64,000 nucleotides of DNA from Eubacteriales bacterium (GCA_030539335.1 JAUNSG010000012.1:23434-87433), one strand, 5' to 3'; numbered from the stretch's first letter, positions 44,631-53,035 are shown. A program made the numbers and translations. The notes: generated from the letters alone by a model not told the origin.

Positions 44631-44659
44631 TTGCAATAAAAACCAGTGGATGGTATCAT
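44631..44659 (+). promoter_or_regulatory. Promoter of the small secreted protein gene
   Basis: TTGCAA (44631-44636), 17 bases, TATCAT (44654-44659). Confidence 0.65.
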
Positions 44660-44690
44660 AAAAGAAAAGGACAGGAGAAGGGGTGTCAAT

Positions 44691-45248
44691 ATGAAAAAGA
44701 GAGTGGTAAGCCTATTCCTGCTTGTGGCGCTGAGCGTGGGACTGATTGCCGGGACAGCGGCTCCGGCACAGGCCGCTTCCGCAGCGACCAAGGCAAAACA
44801 AAAGTACAAGAGCTATGTGACGAAGAAGAATGGGTCGTTCCAATATGCCAAGATCATCGACATCGACGGCAATGGCATTCCGGAGCTGCTGTACAATGAT
44901 TGGAGCAATACCTCCACATCCGGAAAAACCTATGTTTACACCTATAATAAATCCACCAAAAAGATGGTAAAGCTGAAAAGCATGTACTTTGGAAAGGGAT
45001 ATGCCCCCTATTATAACAAGAAGAAGCACATGGTGGTACTTACCTTTTTCACCACGCGTGACGGTAAATATGCATTCTATAAGGTTTCCGGAAAGAAGAT
45101 AACCAAAGATTCCACGTATTATGCAAAACGCGGTGCGACAGGCGCCTGGAAATATACCATTAACGGCAAAAAGGTGTCACAGAGCACGTACAGTAAAAAA
45201 TTAAACGCAAAGATGAAAGGGTACAACGTAGCGTTTCGCTGGCTGTAA
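44691..45248 (+). CDS. Secreted protein, unknown function
   Basis: 185 residues from the ATG at 44691 (AGGAGAAGGGG upstream). Signal peptide about 1-28 (MKKRVVSLFLLVALSVGLIA, then APAQA). The mature part is Lys/Tyr/Thr-rich with the stretch KIIDIDGNGIPELLYND, a Ca-binding-like DxDGNG motif also seen in FG-GAP-like proteins. No family recognised with confidence. Confidence 0.78.
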   Translation: MKKRVVSLFLLVALSVGLIAGTAAPAQAASAATKAKQKYKSYVTKKNGSFQYAKIIDIDGNGIPELLYNDWSNTSTSGKTYVYTYNKSTKKMVKLKSMYFGKGYAPYYNKKKHMVVLTFFTTRDGKYAFYKVSGKKITKDSTYYAKRGATGAWKYTINGKKVSQSTYSKKLNAKMKGYNVAFRWL

Positions 45249-45274
45249 TGCTTTTGCGGAAAGGAAGAGAAACG

Positions 45275-45316
45275 AACCACAGTCTGAGGGAATTGTCCGC
45301 CGGGCTGTGGTTTTCC
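45275..45316 (+). terminator. Terminator of the small secreted protein gene
   Basis: AACCACAG (45275-45282) pairs with CTGTGGTT (45305-45312), TTTTCC after. A second hairpin GCCGG/CCGGC follows at about 45320-45340. Confidence 0.7.
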
Positions 45317-45392
45317 TTTGCCGGTGCGCTTTACGCCGGCAAAAAAGTTTGTTATAATGGAACAACCAATACAAGAGGAAAGATGGGTTGGT

Positions 45393-46331
45393 ATGGATAA
45401 GATTTCAGTTATTGTTCCATGCTACAATGAAGAAGCGGCACTGCCTCTGTTTTATGCGGAAATCCAGTCTGTGATGGAACAGATGAACGGAGTGGAATGG
45501 GAGCTGTGCTTTGTCGATGACGGCTCCCGGGACGGGACATTGGCACATCTGCGCCGTTTTGCGCGGGAAGACAGCCGCGTGCGTTTCACCTCCTTTTCGC
45601 GCAATTTCGGGAAGGAGGCGGCGATGTACGCCGGCTTTGAGATGTGTACCGGTGACTACGCGGCGGTCATGGATGCGGACATGCAGGACCCGCCGTCGCT
45701 GCTCCCGGAGATGTATGACCTGCTGCGCGGCGGCGAGTACGATTCGGTCGCAACCCGGCGCGTGACGCGCAAGGGAGAACCGCCGATCCGTTCCTTTTTC
45801 GCGCGCCTGTTTTACAAGCTGATTAATAAAATATCCAATGCCGATATTGTCGATGGCGCCCGTGACTTCCGTCTCATGCGCCGCAGTATGGTGGATGCCA
45901 TCCTTTCCATGGGAGAATACAACCGCTTTTCCAAAGGGATTTTTGGCTGGGTCGGCTTCCGCACCAAATGGCTTCCCTATGAGAACGTGGAGCGGGTGGC
46001 AGGAGAGACCAAGTGGTCGTTCTGGAAGCTGTTTTTGTATTCGCTCGACGGTATCACGGCCTTTTCCACCGCACCGCTGATGATTTCCTCGGTGCTCGGC
46101 CTGGTGTGCTGTGTGCTCGCGCTGGTGATGATCGTGGTTATTGTCGCCAAGACGCTGCTCTTCGGCGATCCGGTCGGCGGCTGGCCGTCCATGATGTCCG
46201 TGATTCTGCTGCTCGGCGGAATTCAATTGTTCGGCATCGGCATTTTGGGTCAATATTTGGCCAAGACCTATTTGGAAACCAAGCACCGCCCGATTTATCT
46301 GGTTCGGGAGACCGAAAAGGGCGTCAAGTAA
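45393..46331 (+). CDS. Glycosyltransferase family 2 (GtrB/DPM1-like)
   Basis: 312 residues from the ATG at 45393. The GT-A domain begins ISVIVPCYNEEAALPLF (4-20), with CFVDDGSRDGT (39-49) and the metal motif DAD in MDADMQDPP (94-96). Two C-terminal membrane helices (about 232-262 and 268-295) and the ending TYLETKHRPIYLV are typical of polyprenyl-phosphate hexose synthases. It likely makes a polyprenyl-linked sugar for surface glycan modification. TATAAT at 45353-45358 is a probable -10; no GtrA partner is adjacent. Confidence 0.9.
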   Translation: MDKISVIVPCYNEEAALPLFYAEIQSVMEQMNGVEWELCFVDDGSRDGTLAHLRRFAREDSRVRFTSFSRNFGKEAAMYAGFEMCTGDYAAVMDADMQDPPSLLPEMYDLLRGGEYDSVATRRVTRKGEPPIRSFFARLFYKLINKISNADIVDGARDFRLMRRSMVDAILSMGEYNRFSKGIFGWVGFRTKWLPYENVERVAGETKWSFWKLFLYSLDGITAFSTAPLMISSVLGLVCCVLALVMIVVIVAKTLLFGDPVGGWPSMMSVILLLGGIQLFGIGILGQYLAKTYLETKHRPIYLVRETEKGVK

Positions 46332-46353
46332 GAACGAGAGTTAGGAGAAAGAT

Positions 46354-46782
46354 ATGAAAATTGCTGCAATGATGAAAGACGACGGATGTATTGCGGGGAC
46401 AACGGCGGAGGCAACCAAAATCCTGCTTGTCACCGAGGAAGCGCGCATCCCGACGGCGAAAGAAGTCCTGGATATCGGCGGACAGGAGATCACCAGCGTG
46501 GTGCTCAAGCTGGCGGCACAGAACGTCGATGTCTTCCTTGCCGGGGAGATGAGCACGCTGCTGCAATCGACCCTCCGGATGCTGGGGATTTCGCTGTATC
46601 CGGGCTGTGAGGGCGATGCCATCGAGCAGATTGCCGCCTATCTGACGGGGGAGATCGTCGGCGACCCGTCCAAGATCGTCATTCCGGAGGAGGACGAAAA
46701 CGATCCGATGGCATGCATCCACGATTGTGCCAAGTGCATGTCGAACTGTTCGACCCGGCCGGAAGAACCGCCGTTACAGTAA
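46354..46782 (+). CDS. NifX/NifB-fold protein with C-terminal Cys motif
   Basis: 142 residues. The body (KIAAMM, then LKLAAQNVDVFLAGEMSTLL and MLGISLYPGCEGDA) fits the dinitrogenase iron-molybdenum cofactor family fold. The C-terminus adds Cys121, Cys125, Cys128 and Cys132 (CIHDCAKCMSNC), a likely metal or cluster site. No nitrogenase genes are present, so the role is probably general metal-cluster handling or unknown. AGGAGAAAG precedes the ATG, 22 bases after the glycosyltransferase. Confidence 0.75.
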   Translation: MKIAAMMKDDGCIAGTTAEATKILLVTEEARIPTAKEVLDIGGQEITSVVLKLAAQNVDVFLAGEMSTLLQSTLRMLGISLYPGCEGDAIEQIAAYLTGEIVGDPSKIVIPEEDENDPMACIHDCAKCMSNCSTRPEEPPLQ

Positions 46783-46848
46783 AACAGAGAACAAGCATCC
46801 CGGCGGACTGGTTCCGTGCGGGATGTCTTTGGGTCAGGAGGAAGGGAA

Positions 46849-47814
46849 ATGACACATTCCAAGAGCTGCGGACGCTTTGCACCGACGCCGAGCGGCCGGA
46901 TGCATCTGGGCAACATCCTGTGTGCGATGCTGTCCTGGCTGTCTGTCCGATCGCGGGGCGGACGGTATATCCTGCGCATTGAGGATCTGGATGCGGAACG
47001 TTGTCCGCGGGCATTGGCCGACCAGATTGAAGATGACCTGCGTTGGTTCGGTTTGGACTGGGATGACGGCGGATCGGACGGCGGCGATGCCTGGTATCAG
47101 AGCTGCCGCTCGTCGGTTTATGAGACCTACGAAGCGCGTCTGCGGGAACGCGGTCTGCTGTACCCCTGTTTTTGCAGCCGGGCGGAGCTGCACGCGGCAC
47201 AGGCGCCGCATCGTTCGGACGGTACCTATGTCTATGCGGGGACCTGCCGTGGACTGACGGCGGAACAGATTCGCGAAAAGAGCCGCAAGCGCGGCGCGGC
47301 AACACGGCTGATTGTTCCGGACGAGACGGTTTTCTTTGAGGACGGCTGTCAGGGATGGTACGAAGAAAACCTTGCGCGCGACTGCGGGGACTTTATCATC
47401 CGGCGCTCGGACGGGGTGTACGCCTATCAGCTCGCGGTGGTCGTGGATGACGGCGAGATGGGGGTGACGGAGGTCGTGCGCGGGCAGGATCTGATCGGCT
47501 CGACCGCACGGCAGATGTATCTGTACCGCCTGTTTGGCTTTGCAGTCCCGCAGTTCTATCACATCCCGCTGCTGACGGCGCCGGACGGACGGCGGCTGTC
47601 CAAACGGGAGAAAGATCTCGATCTGGGCGTACTGCGGAAGGCGTTTGGACGCCCGGAGCCAATCCTCGGGATGCTGGCGAAGGCGTGCGGCCTGCGTGAA
47701 ACGGCACGGCCGATCTCCCTGCCGGAGCTGGCAGAGGGGTTTGACTGGTCGCGCATCCCGAAACACGATCTTGCACTGCCGTCGGAAATTCTACAGGTGG
47801 TCAATTTTAGCTGA
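46849..47814 (+). CDS. gluQ: Glutamyl-Q tRNA(Asp) synthetase
   Basis: 321 residues from the ATG at 46849 (AGGAGGAAGGG upstream). It resembles the catalytic half of glutamyl-tRNA synthetase without the anticodon-binding domain: HIGH-like APTPSGRMHLGN (11-22), zinc-site start CFCSRAE, and RRLSKREKD in place of KMSKS. GluQRS attaches glutamate to queuosine in tRNA-Asp. The length is the main reason for preferring GluQRS over a truncated GltX. Confidence 0.9.
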   Translation: MTHSKSCGRFAPTPSGRMHLGNILCAMLSWLSVRSRGGRYILRIEDLDAERCPRALADQIEDDLRWFGLDWDDGGSDGGDAWYQSCRSSVYETYEARLRERGLLYPCFCSRAELHAAQAPHRSDGTYVYAGTCRGLTAEQIREKSRKRGAATRLIVPDETVFFEDGCQGWYEENLARDCGDFIIRRSDGVYAYQLAVVVDDGEMGVTEVVRGQDLIGSTARQMYLYRLFGFAVPQFYHIPLLTAPDGRRLSKREKDLDLGVLRKAFGRPEPILGMLAKACGLRETARPISLPELAEGFDWSRIPKHDLALPSEILQVVNFS

Positions 47815-47869
47815 ATTTGTGGAAAATTTGTAGATTTCGTGAAAATCAGCAAATTTTTCAGGAAATAAT

Positions 47870-47898
47870 TTGGCGTGTTCGCGAATGTGTGTTATAAT
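47870..47898 (+). promoter_or_regulatory. Promoter of the first RCC1-repeat gene
   Basis: TTGGCG (47870-47875), 17 bases, TATAAT (47893-47898). Confidence 0.65.
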
Positions 47899-47985
47899 AA
47901 TCGCGTTGTAATTCCTGCAGGGGCGGCAGATTTCCGGAGATCCTGCGGGCAGAATACATTCTACATGGAGAAGAGGAAGAGACTC

Positions 47986-49287
47986 ATGGCTAGAAAAGTA
48001 AGGGAAACCAAAAACGGGTTGTCCTTCAAGAAGGATAAGTATCGCAAGATGCAGTCGGAGGCGCAGAAGAAAAGCCGCCGCAGAAAGCGCATCGCGGCAG
48101 CCGTTGTGGCGGTTGCGATTGTGGCAGGCGGGCTGTATTATCTGTTCGGCGGCAAAGCACCGCAGCAGACGGATACGCTGGCGACCGGCCAGCAGTATAC
48201 GGCGGTCATCCAGCGCGGCACGCTGTATACGTTTGGCTCCAACAATTTTGGACAGCTTGGACTGGGCAGCGAGGTGACGGACAATTATGCCACTCCGGTC
48301 GCCGCCATCCAGCAGGATGCCGTCAAGGTAGCCTGTGGCTTTAATACGACCTATGCCATCACATCGGATGGGACATTGTACGGCTGGGGCGCGAACGAAT
48401 ACGCCCAGCTTGGCAACGGCACGACCGAGCACGCTTCGGAGCCGGTCAAGATTATGGAAGATGTCGTTGACGTTGCGGCAGGGACCGGTCACGTGCTGGC
48501 GGTCACCTCGGACGGCAGCGTCTATGCCTGGGGCAGCAACGAATGCAATGCGGTCGGTGAGGGCTATGGCGATTTGGACAGTGCGACTGAGGACCCGGTA
48601 AAGTGCCAGTCCACACCGGTCAAAATCATGGACGGCGGCCGCTCGGTTTCGGCGGGCAACCAGACCTCCTTTGTCATCAAGGAGGATCAGACGCTGTATG
48701 CATGGGGACTCGACCAGTACTATCAGCTCGGCATGGAACCGGATGAAGAGGAAGAGACCAAGTATTACACCGCAGGCTATGTCGCGGAGCCGACCAAGCT
48801 GATGGAAAATGTCGCGGAGGTCTCGGCGGGCCGCCATCTGACCAGCATGGCACTGACCACCGACGGCACGGTCTACGCCTGGGGCAACAATGTCTCCGGT
48901 GCGGTCGGCTGTTCGACGGATTTGCAGGATGATGACGGTATGGTCAAGGAGCCGGTAGCGGTTCTGGACGGCTGTGTAGCTATTGCGGCGGGCAACGGCC
49001 ATTCGCTGGCGATCAAAAAGAACGGCGATCTGTACGCCTGGGGCACCAACGCCTATAAGCAGCTCGGCCTTGCTTCGGTCGACCATCCGGATACGGACAA
49101 TCCGTACCAGAGCACCCCGAAGAAGGTGCGCGGCGGCGTGGCAGAAGTGGCGGCAAACGGCATGCATACCATCATCCGTACCCGGCATGGTTCGCTGATT
49201 ACCTTTGGCAACGATGCTATGGGTCAGTGCGGTACCGGCTCGTTCAAGCCGACGGAGGAAGGTAAGAAGCTGGCAATTGTCGGCTAA
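47986..49287 (+). CDS. Membrane-anchored RCC1-repeat protein (copy 1)
   Basis: 433 residues from the ATG at 47986. A basic cytoplasmic N-terminus (KKSRRRKR) precedes one membrane helix (about 36-53) and about seven RCC1/ATS1-type propeller repeats, each with a DGTLYGWGANEYAQLG-like unit. The repeats probably form a beta-propeller outside the membrane. No enzymatic motif is visible; ligand unknown. Tandem with a paralogue. Confidence 0.85.
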   Translation: MARKVRETKNGLSFKKDKYRKMQSEAQKKSRRRKRIAAAVVAVAIVAGGLYYLFGGKAPQQTDTLATGQQYTAVIQRGTLYTFGSNNFGQLGLGSEVTDNYATPVAAIQQDAVKVACGFNTTYAITSDGTLYGWGANEYAQLGNGTTEHASEPVKIMEDVVDVAAGTGHVLAVTSDGSVYAWGSNECNAVGEGYGDLDSATEDPVKCQSTPVKIMDGGRSVSAGNQTSFVIKEDQTLYAWGLDQYYQLGMEPDEEEETKYYTAGYVAEPTKLMENVAEVSAGRHLTSMALTTDGTVYAWGNNVSGAVGCSTDLQDDDGMVKEPVAVLDGCVAIAAGNGHSLAIKKNGDLYAWGTNAYKQLGLASVDHPDTDNPYQSTPKKVRGGVAEVAANGMHTIIRTRHGSLITFGNDAMGQCGTGSFKPTEEGKKLAIVG

Positions 49288-49303
49288 TACACAAGTGTAT
49301 CGG

Positions 49304-49339
49304 AAAAAGGCACCGGAGGTACACTTCGATGCCTTTTTT
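49304..49339 (+). terminator. Terminator between the RCC1-repeat genes
   Basis: AAAAAGGCA (49304-49312) pairs with TGCCTTTTT (49330-49338) and extends into a T-run; a competing AAGTGTA/TACACTT pair (from 49294) overlaps. Confidence 0.75.
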
Positions 49340-49404
49340 GCGGAATGGGTGTGAGCATTTCGCAAAAGAAAAATAGAACAAACAGTGAGAGGGAGTGTGT
49401 CAGC

Positions 49405-50694
49405 ATGGCACGGACAAAAGCGAAAGCAACCAAAAACGGACTTCGCGTGACCAAAAACGATAAGAAAAAAGAGCGGCTTTGGCAGGAGCATCAGCGGCAG
49501 CGCCGACGGGTACTCCTTTCGGTTCTCGCCGTCATCGCCATCGCCTGCGTCGGCATCCTGTACTATTTGTTTGGCGGCGCCGCGGCGAAGGAAAGCACCA
49601 CGCTGGCGAGCGGACAGCAGTTCAGTATGTTTATCCAGCGCGGGACGCTGTATACCTGCGGCATGAACAAATCGGGACAGCTCGGCACCGGACAGACGGA
49701 CGACTGCTACAGCGTTCCGGTCAAGGTGATGGACGATGTCAAGACCGCAGCGGGCGGATATGACACGGCGTTTGCCATCACAAAGGACGGCACGCTGTAC
49801 GGCTGGGGCGGCAACGACTGCGGCCAGCTTGCCGATGGCAGCTTTACGGATTCGAGCACGCCGGTGGAGATCATGCAGGATGTCACGGCGGTTGCCGCAG
49901 GAAACGGGCACGTGCTGGCGATCACCACGGATGGAAGTGTCTATAGTTGGGGCGATGACACCTACAATCTGATCGGGCAGTCGGACAGCGAGAACCCGGA
50001 AGGGGTTGCGTGCCAGACCAAGCCGGTCAAGGTGATGGAGGATGCCGTATCCGTGTCTGCCGGGGAGCAGACCTCCTTTGTGGTCACATCGGATGGCACG
50101 CTGTATGGCTGGGGGCTGAACCAGAACGGACAGATCGGCGTCGCCGAGGCGGACAGCGTCAGCGACGAAAAGGTGGTCTATCAGTCGGAACCGGCAGTGA
50201 TTCTGGAGAACGTCAAGAAGGTCTCGGCGGGCCGCTATCTGCACACCCTGGCGCTGACCAATGACGGCGAGGTGTACGCTTGGGGAAACAACTTGAACGG
50301 CGCAGTCGGTGCACAGAGCAGCGCGGACGGCGACATCGTCTATTCCGAGCCGGTTAAGGTTTTGGAGGACTGTGTCGATGTCGCGGCCGGAAGCACACAC
50401 AGCCTGGCATTGAAGAAAAATGGCGACCTGTACGCCTGGGGCTCTCAGAAATACAACCAGATTGGGGTCAAGGTGGTAAATCACCAGACGGAACTGGACG
50501 ATTATTATTATCAGACGGTGCCGATAAAGGTGTGTGGTGGTGTCTCGGAAATGGCGACAGGCGGTATGCACTGCATCATTCGGACAAAGCATGGCACGTT
50601 AAAAACCTGGGGAAACAACACCCTGGGCCAGTGCGGCAACCACAGCTTTGACAACATCCAGCTGCCGGAAGAGATCAATATTACAGCATCTTGA
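49405..50694 (+). CDS. Membrane-anchored RCC1-repeat protein (copy 2)
   Basis: 429 residues from the ATG at 49405. Same plan as copy 1: MARTKAKATKNGLRVTK, a basic stretch, one membrane helix (about 36-53, ending YYLFGG in both), and RCC1 repeats with DGTLYGWGLNQNGQIG-type units. The N-terminal MAR-K---TKNGL and LAxGQQ motif after the helix are shared, so this is a tandem duplication with divergence in the loops. The terminator between the two suggests separate or graded expression. Confidence 0.85.
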   Translation: MARTKAKATKNGLRVTKNDKKKERLWQEHQRQRRRVLLSVLAVIAIACVGILYYLFGGAAAKESTTLASGQQFSMFIQRGTLYTCGMNKSGQLGTGQTDDCYSVPVKVMDDVKTAAGGYDTAFAITKDGTLYGWGGNDCGQLADGSFTDSSTPVEIMQDVTAVAAGNGHVLAITTDGSVYSWGDDTYNLIGQSDSENPEGVACQTKPVKVMEDAVSVSAGEQTSFVVTSDGTLYGWGLNQNGQIGVAEADSVSDEKVVYQSEPAVILENVKKVSAGRYLHTLALTNDGEVYAWGNNLNGAVGAQSSADGDIVYSEPVKVLEDCVDVAAGSTHSLALKKNGDLYAWGSQKYNQIGVKVVNHQTELDDYYYQTVPIKVCGGVSEMATGGMHCIIRTKHGTLKTWGNNTLGQCGNHSFDNIQLPEEINITAS

Positions 50695-50709
50695 GAAACC
50701 GAAGGGATT

Positions 50710-50742
50710 GCAGGGCGGAGAACACTCTCTGTCCTGCTTTTC
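50710..50742 (+). terminator. Terminator after the second RCC1-repeat gene
   Basis: GCAGGGCGGAGA (50710-50721) pairs with TCTCTGTCCTGC (50726-50737) with two mismatches, then TTTTC. Confidence 0.7.
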
Positions 50743-50781
50743 TTGAAGGATCGGCAAAACAGACAGGGAGGGAAAAGAGAT

Positions 50782-51639
50782 ATGGTTGACCATTATTTTC
50801 TGAATAACGACAAGACGGTATTTCTGGGCGAACATGCACCGCGGTTGCAGTATTTCAGTGATTCGCGCTTCTCGCAGACCGAGATGCCGCGGCCAATGCA
50901 CCGGCACGAGGATCTGTTTGAGATCAATTATATCGAGGAGGGCTGCGGCCGCCACTTTATTGACGGCAGGATTTACCTGAGCCATCCCGGGGATGTGCTC
51001 ATATACAATCAGGGCGTTCTGCATGAGGACAGCGCGCATGAAAAAAACAATGTACATATGTTTGGGCTGGGAATTGAAAATCTGCACTTGGAAGGGTTGC
51101 CGGATGGCTGCCTGCTGCCGGCGGATGCCCTCATGAAGATTCCATGCAGTCTGCGGGCGCCGCAGGTGCGCCGTCTGTTCCTCGGCATTGGGGAACAGGT
51201 GCGGCGGCAGAAGAAGGCGCAGCCGGAGGTCGCATCGATGTTTGCGGCGTCGATTCTGCTTCTTGTGCGCGAGTTGGCGATTTCACAGGAACAGACCGAA
51301 CAGACCAAGGAGGCCCAATTGGCACAGCGGATCAGCGCTTACATCGATGAGCACTTTTCGGAGGAGATCTCACTTGAGACCCTGGAATGGGAGTTCAAAG
51401 TCTCCAAATATCATATTGCGCATTTATTCAGCCGCCAGATCGGCTATTCGCCGATCCAGTATCTGCAGCGCCGCCGCATCGGCGAAGCGCAGACCCGATT
51501 GGTCTTTACGGATCAGAAAGTCATTGACATTGCACAGGATGTCGGGTTCCATTCCTCAAGCTATTTTACCCGGACCTTTACAAAGATCGTCGGAATGTCC
51601 CCGGTTGTCTATCGGGAGATCAGCTCGAAAAGCTACTAA
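50782..51639 (+). CDS. AraC family transcriptional regulator
   Basis: 285 residues from the ATG at 50782 (GGGAGGGAAAAG upstream). The N-terminal half is a cupin-like sensor (MHRHEDLFEINYIEEG; SHPGDVLIYNQGVLHE), and the C-terminal 95 residues carry the double helix-turn-helix (SLETLEWEFKVSKYHIAHLF, then VIDIAQDVGFHSSSYFTRTF). The ligand is probably a sugar or related small molecule, unknown. No target gene is adjacent downstream. Confidence 0.9.
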   Translation: MVDHYFLNNDKTVFLGEHAPRLQYFSDSRFSQTEMPRPMHRHEDLFEINYIEEGCGRHFIDGRIYLSHPGDVLIYNQGVLHEDSAHEKNNVHMFGLGIENLHLEGLPDGCLLPADALMKIPCSLRAPQVRRLFLGIGEQVRRQKKAQPEVASMFAASILLLVRELAISQEQTEQTKEAQLAQRISAYIDEHFSEEISLETLEWEFKVSKYHIAHLFSRQIGYSPIQYLQRRRIGEAQTRLVFTDQKVIDIAQDVGFHSSSYFTRTFTKIVGMSPVVYREISSKSY

Positions 51640-51777
51640 ATAGCAAGATCGTGCAACATATCAAAAAACGGAAGAAAAATTTGTGAAAATTTTTAGAAAT
51701 TTCCGTTGGATTTTCACCGGCCGATACAATATTGTGGTAGACGAAATGCAAGCGATTGTGATAAACTTATGATAATG

Positions 51778-52062
51778 GAAGAGCAGGAAAGTCCAATAAA
51801 AATGGATTTTGCTCTGTTCCTTCTTCATCCTTCTTGGGATTGAAAGCCCCAATCTCTCTCCAGTCCGTCTATGCCGTCTGCTGGTTCAGCAGCGGCAGAA
51901 TACGGGCATCAGAAGGAAAATAAAACAATTTTGTGCAAATCTCTGCCATGGCCTCTGTCTGGCCGGCGCAGATGATAGCAAAACCTTATCCCAAGGGTTA
52001 AATAGTGTGAGAGTGCAAGGTGCCCCGTGTTGCTGATCGGCAAACGGGGCACTGCATTTTTT
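51778..52062 (+). ncRNA. Candidate structured RNA between the AraC gene and tRNA-Leu, family not recognised
   Basis: This 500-base gap has no gene but dense, ordered hairpins: GGAA-GAGCA/TGCTC-TTCC type (51777-51823), TTGGG/CCCAA (about 51836-51853), TGCCG-CTGCTG/CAGCAG-CGGCA (51872-51897, loop GTT), then a long interrupted rod of TTTTG, ATCT, GCC and GGCC paired with GGCC, GGC, AGAT and CAAAA (about 51931-51996), and AACCTT/AAGGGTT. It ends in a strong terminator. A possible -10 (TATGAT, 51768-51773) lies upstream. No RNase P, SRP or tmRNA core was found; 6S-like function is only a guess. It could also be a long 3' UTR of the AraC gene. Confidence 0.45.
52021..52062 (+). terminator. Strong terminator of the structured RNA
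   Basis: TGCCCCGT (52021-52028) and ACGGGGCA (52044-52051) with inner TTGC/GCAA pairing, followed by TGCATTTTTT. Confidence 0.88.
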
Positions 52063-52101
52063 ATGGGAAAAAGAAAACGCACTGCAGGATATATCTGCTG
52101 T

Positions 52102-52142
52102 GCAAAAAAGAAAAGAACCCGATCTTTCGATCGAGTTCTTTT
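52102..52142 (-). terminator. Terminator of the tRNA-Leu operon
   Basis: AAAAGAACCCGATC (52111-52124) and GATCGAGTTCTTTT (52129-52142) pair with one mismatch; the minus strand continues into CTTTTTT. Confidence 0.85.
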
Positions 52143-52228
52143 GGTGCAGATGGGGGGACTTGAACCCCCACGTCCTTGCGAACACTAGCACCTGAAGCTA
52201 GCGCGTCTGCCTATTCCGCCACATCTGC
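52142..52228 (-). tRNA. tRNA-Leu (CAG)
   Basis: 87 bases on the minus strand. Acceptor GCAGATG pairs with CATCTGC, discriminator A, CCA encoded. The anticodon stem CTAGC/GCTAG encloses TTCAGGT, giving CAG. The long variable arm (TGTTCGCAAGGACGT) is the class II arm of tRNA-Leu, and GGGGGTTCAAGTCCCCC is the T arm. Confidence 0.95.
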
Positions 52229-52233
52229 ATATT

Positions 52234-52316
52234 TGGTGCGACTGGCCGGACTTGAACCGGCACGGTTGCCCACACGCCCCTCAAACGTGCGCGTCTGCCT
52301 ATTCCGCCACAGTCGC
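52234..52316 (-). tRNA. tRNA-Leu (GAG)
   Basis: 83 bases on the minus strand. Acceptor GCGACTG pairs with CAGTCGC, CCA encoded. The anticodon stem CACGT/GCGTG encloses TTGAGGG, giving GAG. Long variable arm and GCCGGTTCAAGTCCGGC T arm. The D arm is identical to its neighbour's. Five bases separate the two genes, so they are co-transcribed. Confidence 0.95.
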
Positions 52317-52382
52317 ATTTTTGAATTGTTTGCGCTGTGCGCGAGGGGGGTTATTGTTTCGCATCTCTCAGCGACGAGATTT

Positions 52383-52411
52383 ATTATATAGCAAGAACAC
52401 CGAAGTGTCAA
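52383..52411 (-). promoter_or_regulatory. Consensus promoter of the tRNA-Leu pair
   Basis: On the minus strand TTGACA (52411-52406), 17 bases, TATAAT (52388-52383): perfect consensus, about 66 bases before the first tRNA. Confidence 0.88.
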
Positions 52412-52509
52412 CACTTTTTTCGGATTTTTTCAAAAAAATTTTTTTGCGAAATCGCTAAAATTTGGCCGGGTGATTTTTTAGAAAAATTCTAAAAAATTTG
52501 TGAATTCGC

Positions 52510-52538
52510 TTGACAAAAACGCGGCCGGGAAATATACT
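52510..52538 (+). promoter_or_regulatory. Promoter of the Rrf2-rubrerythrin operon
   Basis: TTGACA (52510-52515), 17 bases, TATACT (52533-52538). Confidence 0.8.
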
Positions 52539-52568
52539 AAACCCAAGTAAAAGAATGAGGTGGAAAGG

Positions 52569-52997
52569 ATGCGAATTACGCGCGGAGCAGATTATGCGAT
52601 TCGACTGGCATACTGTCTGGCGATACATGGTTCCATGGTAGGGACAAGACAGCTTGCAGAAGAGACCGGCGTAACGCAGAGATTCACGCTGAAAATTTTA
52701 CAGAGTTTGGTGCAGAGCGGAATTGTTACGTCTCAGCAGGGAAAAAAGGGCGGTTATCGGCTGAATCGGGATCCACATGAGATTTCGGTTGGACTTTTGG
52801 TCGAACTGATCGATGGCCCGGTGGAAATCAACCATTGTCTCAATGCGTGTTTTGACTGCACACATATGGGAGAGGATAAAAATGGCTGTGAATTCCATCT
52901 GGCGTTTCAGTCCGTCAACGAAGCGATTCGGGAACAGTTGTATGCTTTGACACTGGATCAATTCCTTCCGAAAAAAGAATCGGAAGAAACGGAATAA
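52569..52997 (+). CDS. Rrf2 family transcriptional regulator
   Basis: 142 residues from the ATG at 52569. [18 protein letters not shown] is the family start and [11 protein letters not shown] the wing. The C-terminal half holds Cys90, Cys94, Cys97 and Cys107 ([18 protein letters not shown]), suggesting an iron-sulfur or zinc redox switch, with a different spacing from the first Rrf2 protein of the window. It is 38 bases upstream of a rubrerythrin gene, so it probably senses oxidative or nitrosative stress and controls that operon. Confidence 0.9.
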   Translation: MRITRGADYAIRLAYCLAIHGSMVGTRQLAEETGVTQRFTLKILQSLVQSGIVTSQQGKKGGYRLNRDPHEISVGLLVELIDGPVEINHCLNACFDCTHMGEDKNGCEFHLAFQSVNEAIREQLYALTLDQFLPKKESEETE

Positions 52998-53035
52998 GAA
53001 AACATATTGTCAATATTATTAAGGAGGAAATTATT

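Noticed and set aside
46354..46782. Nitrogen fixation role for the NifX-fold gene
   Set aside because: No nif structural or cofactor genes are in the window and this fold is common in non-fixing bacteria.
51778..52062. RNase P, SRP RNA or tmRNA in the non-coding gap
   Set aside because: AGGAAAGTCC at 51785-51794 resembles an RNase P segment, but the other RNase P cores are missing. The SRP GGAAG-CAGC tetraloop region and the tmRNA tRNA-like end are also absent.
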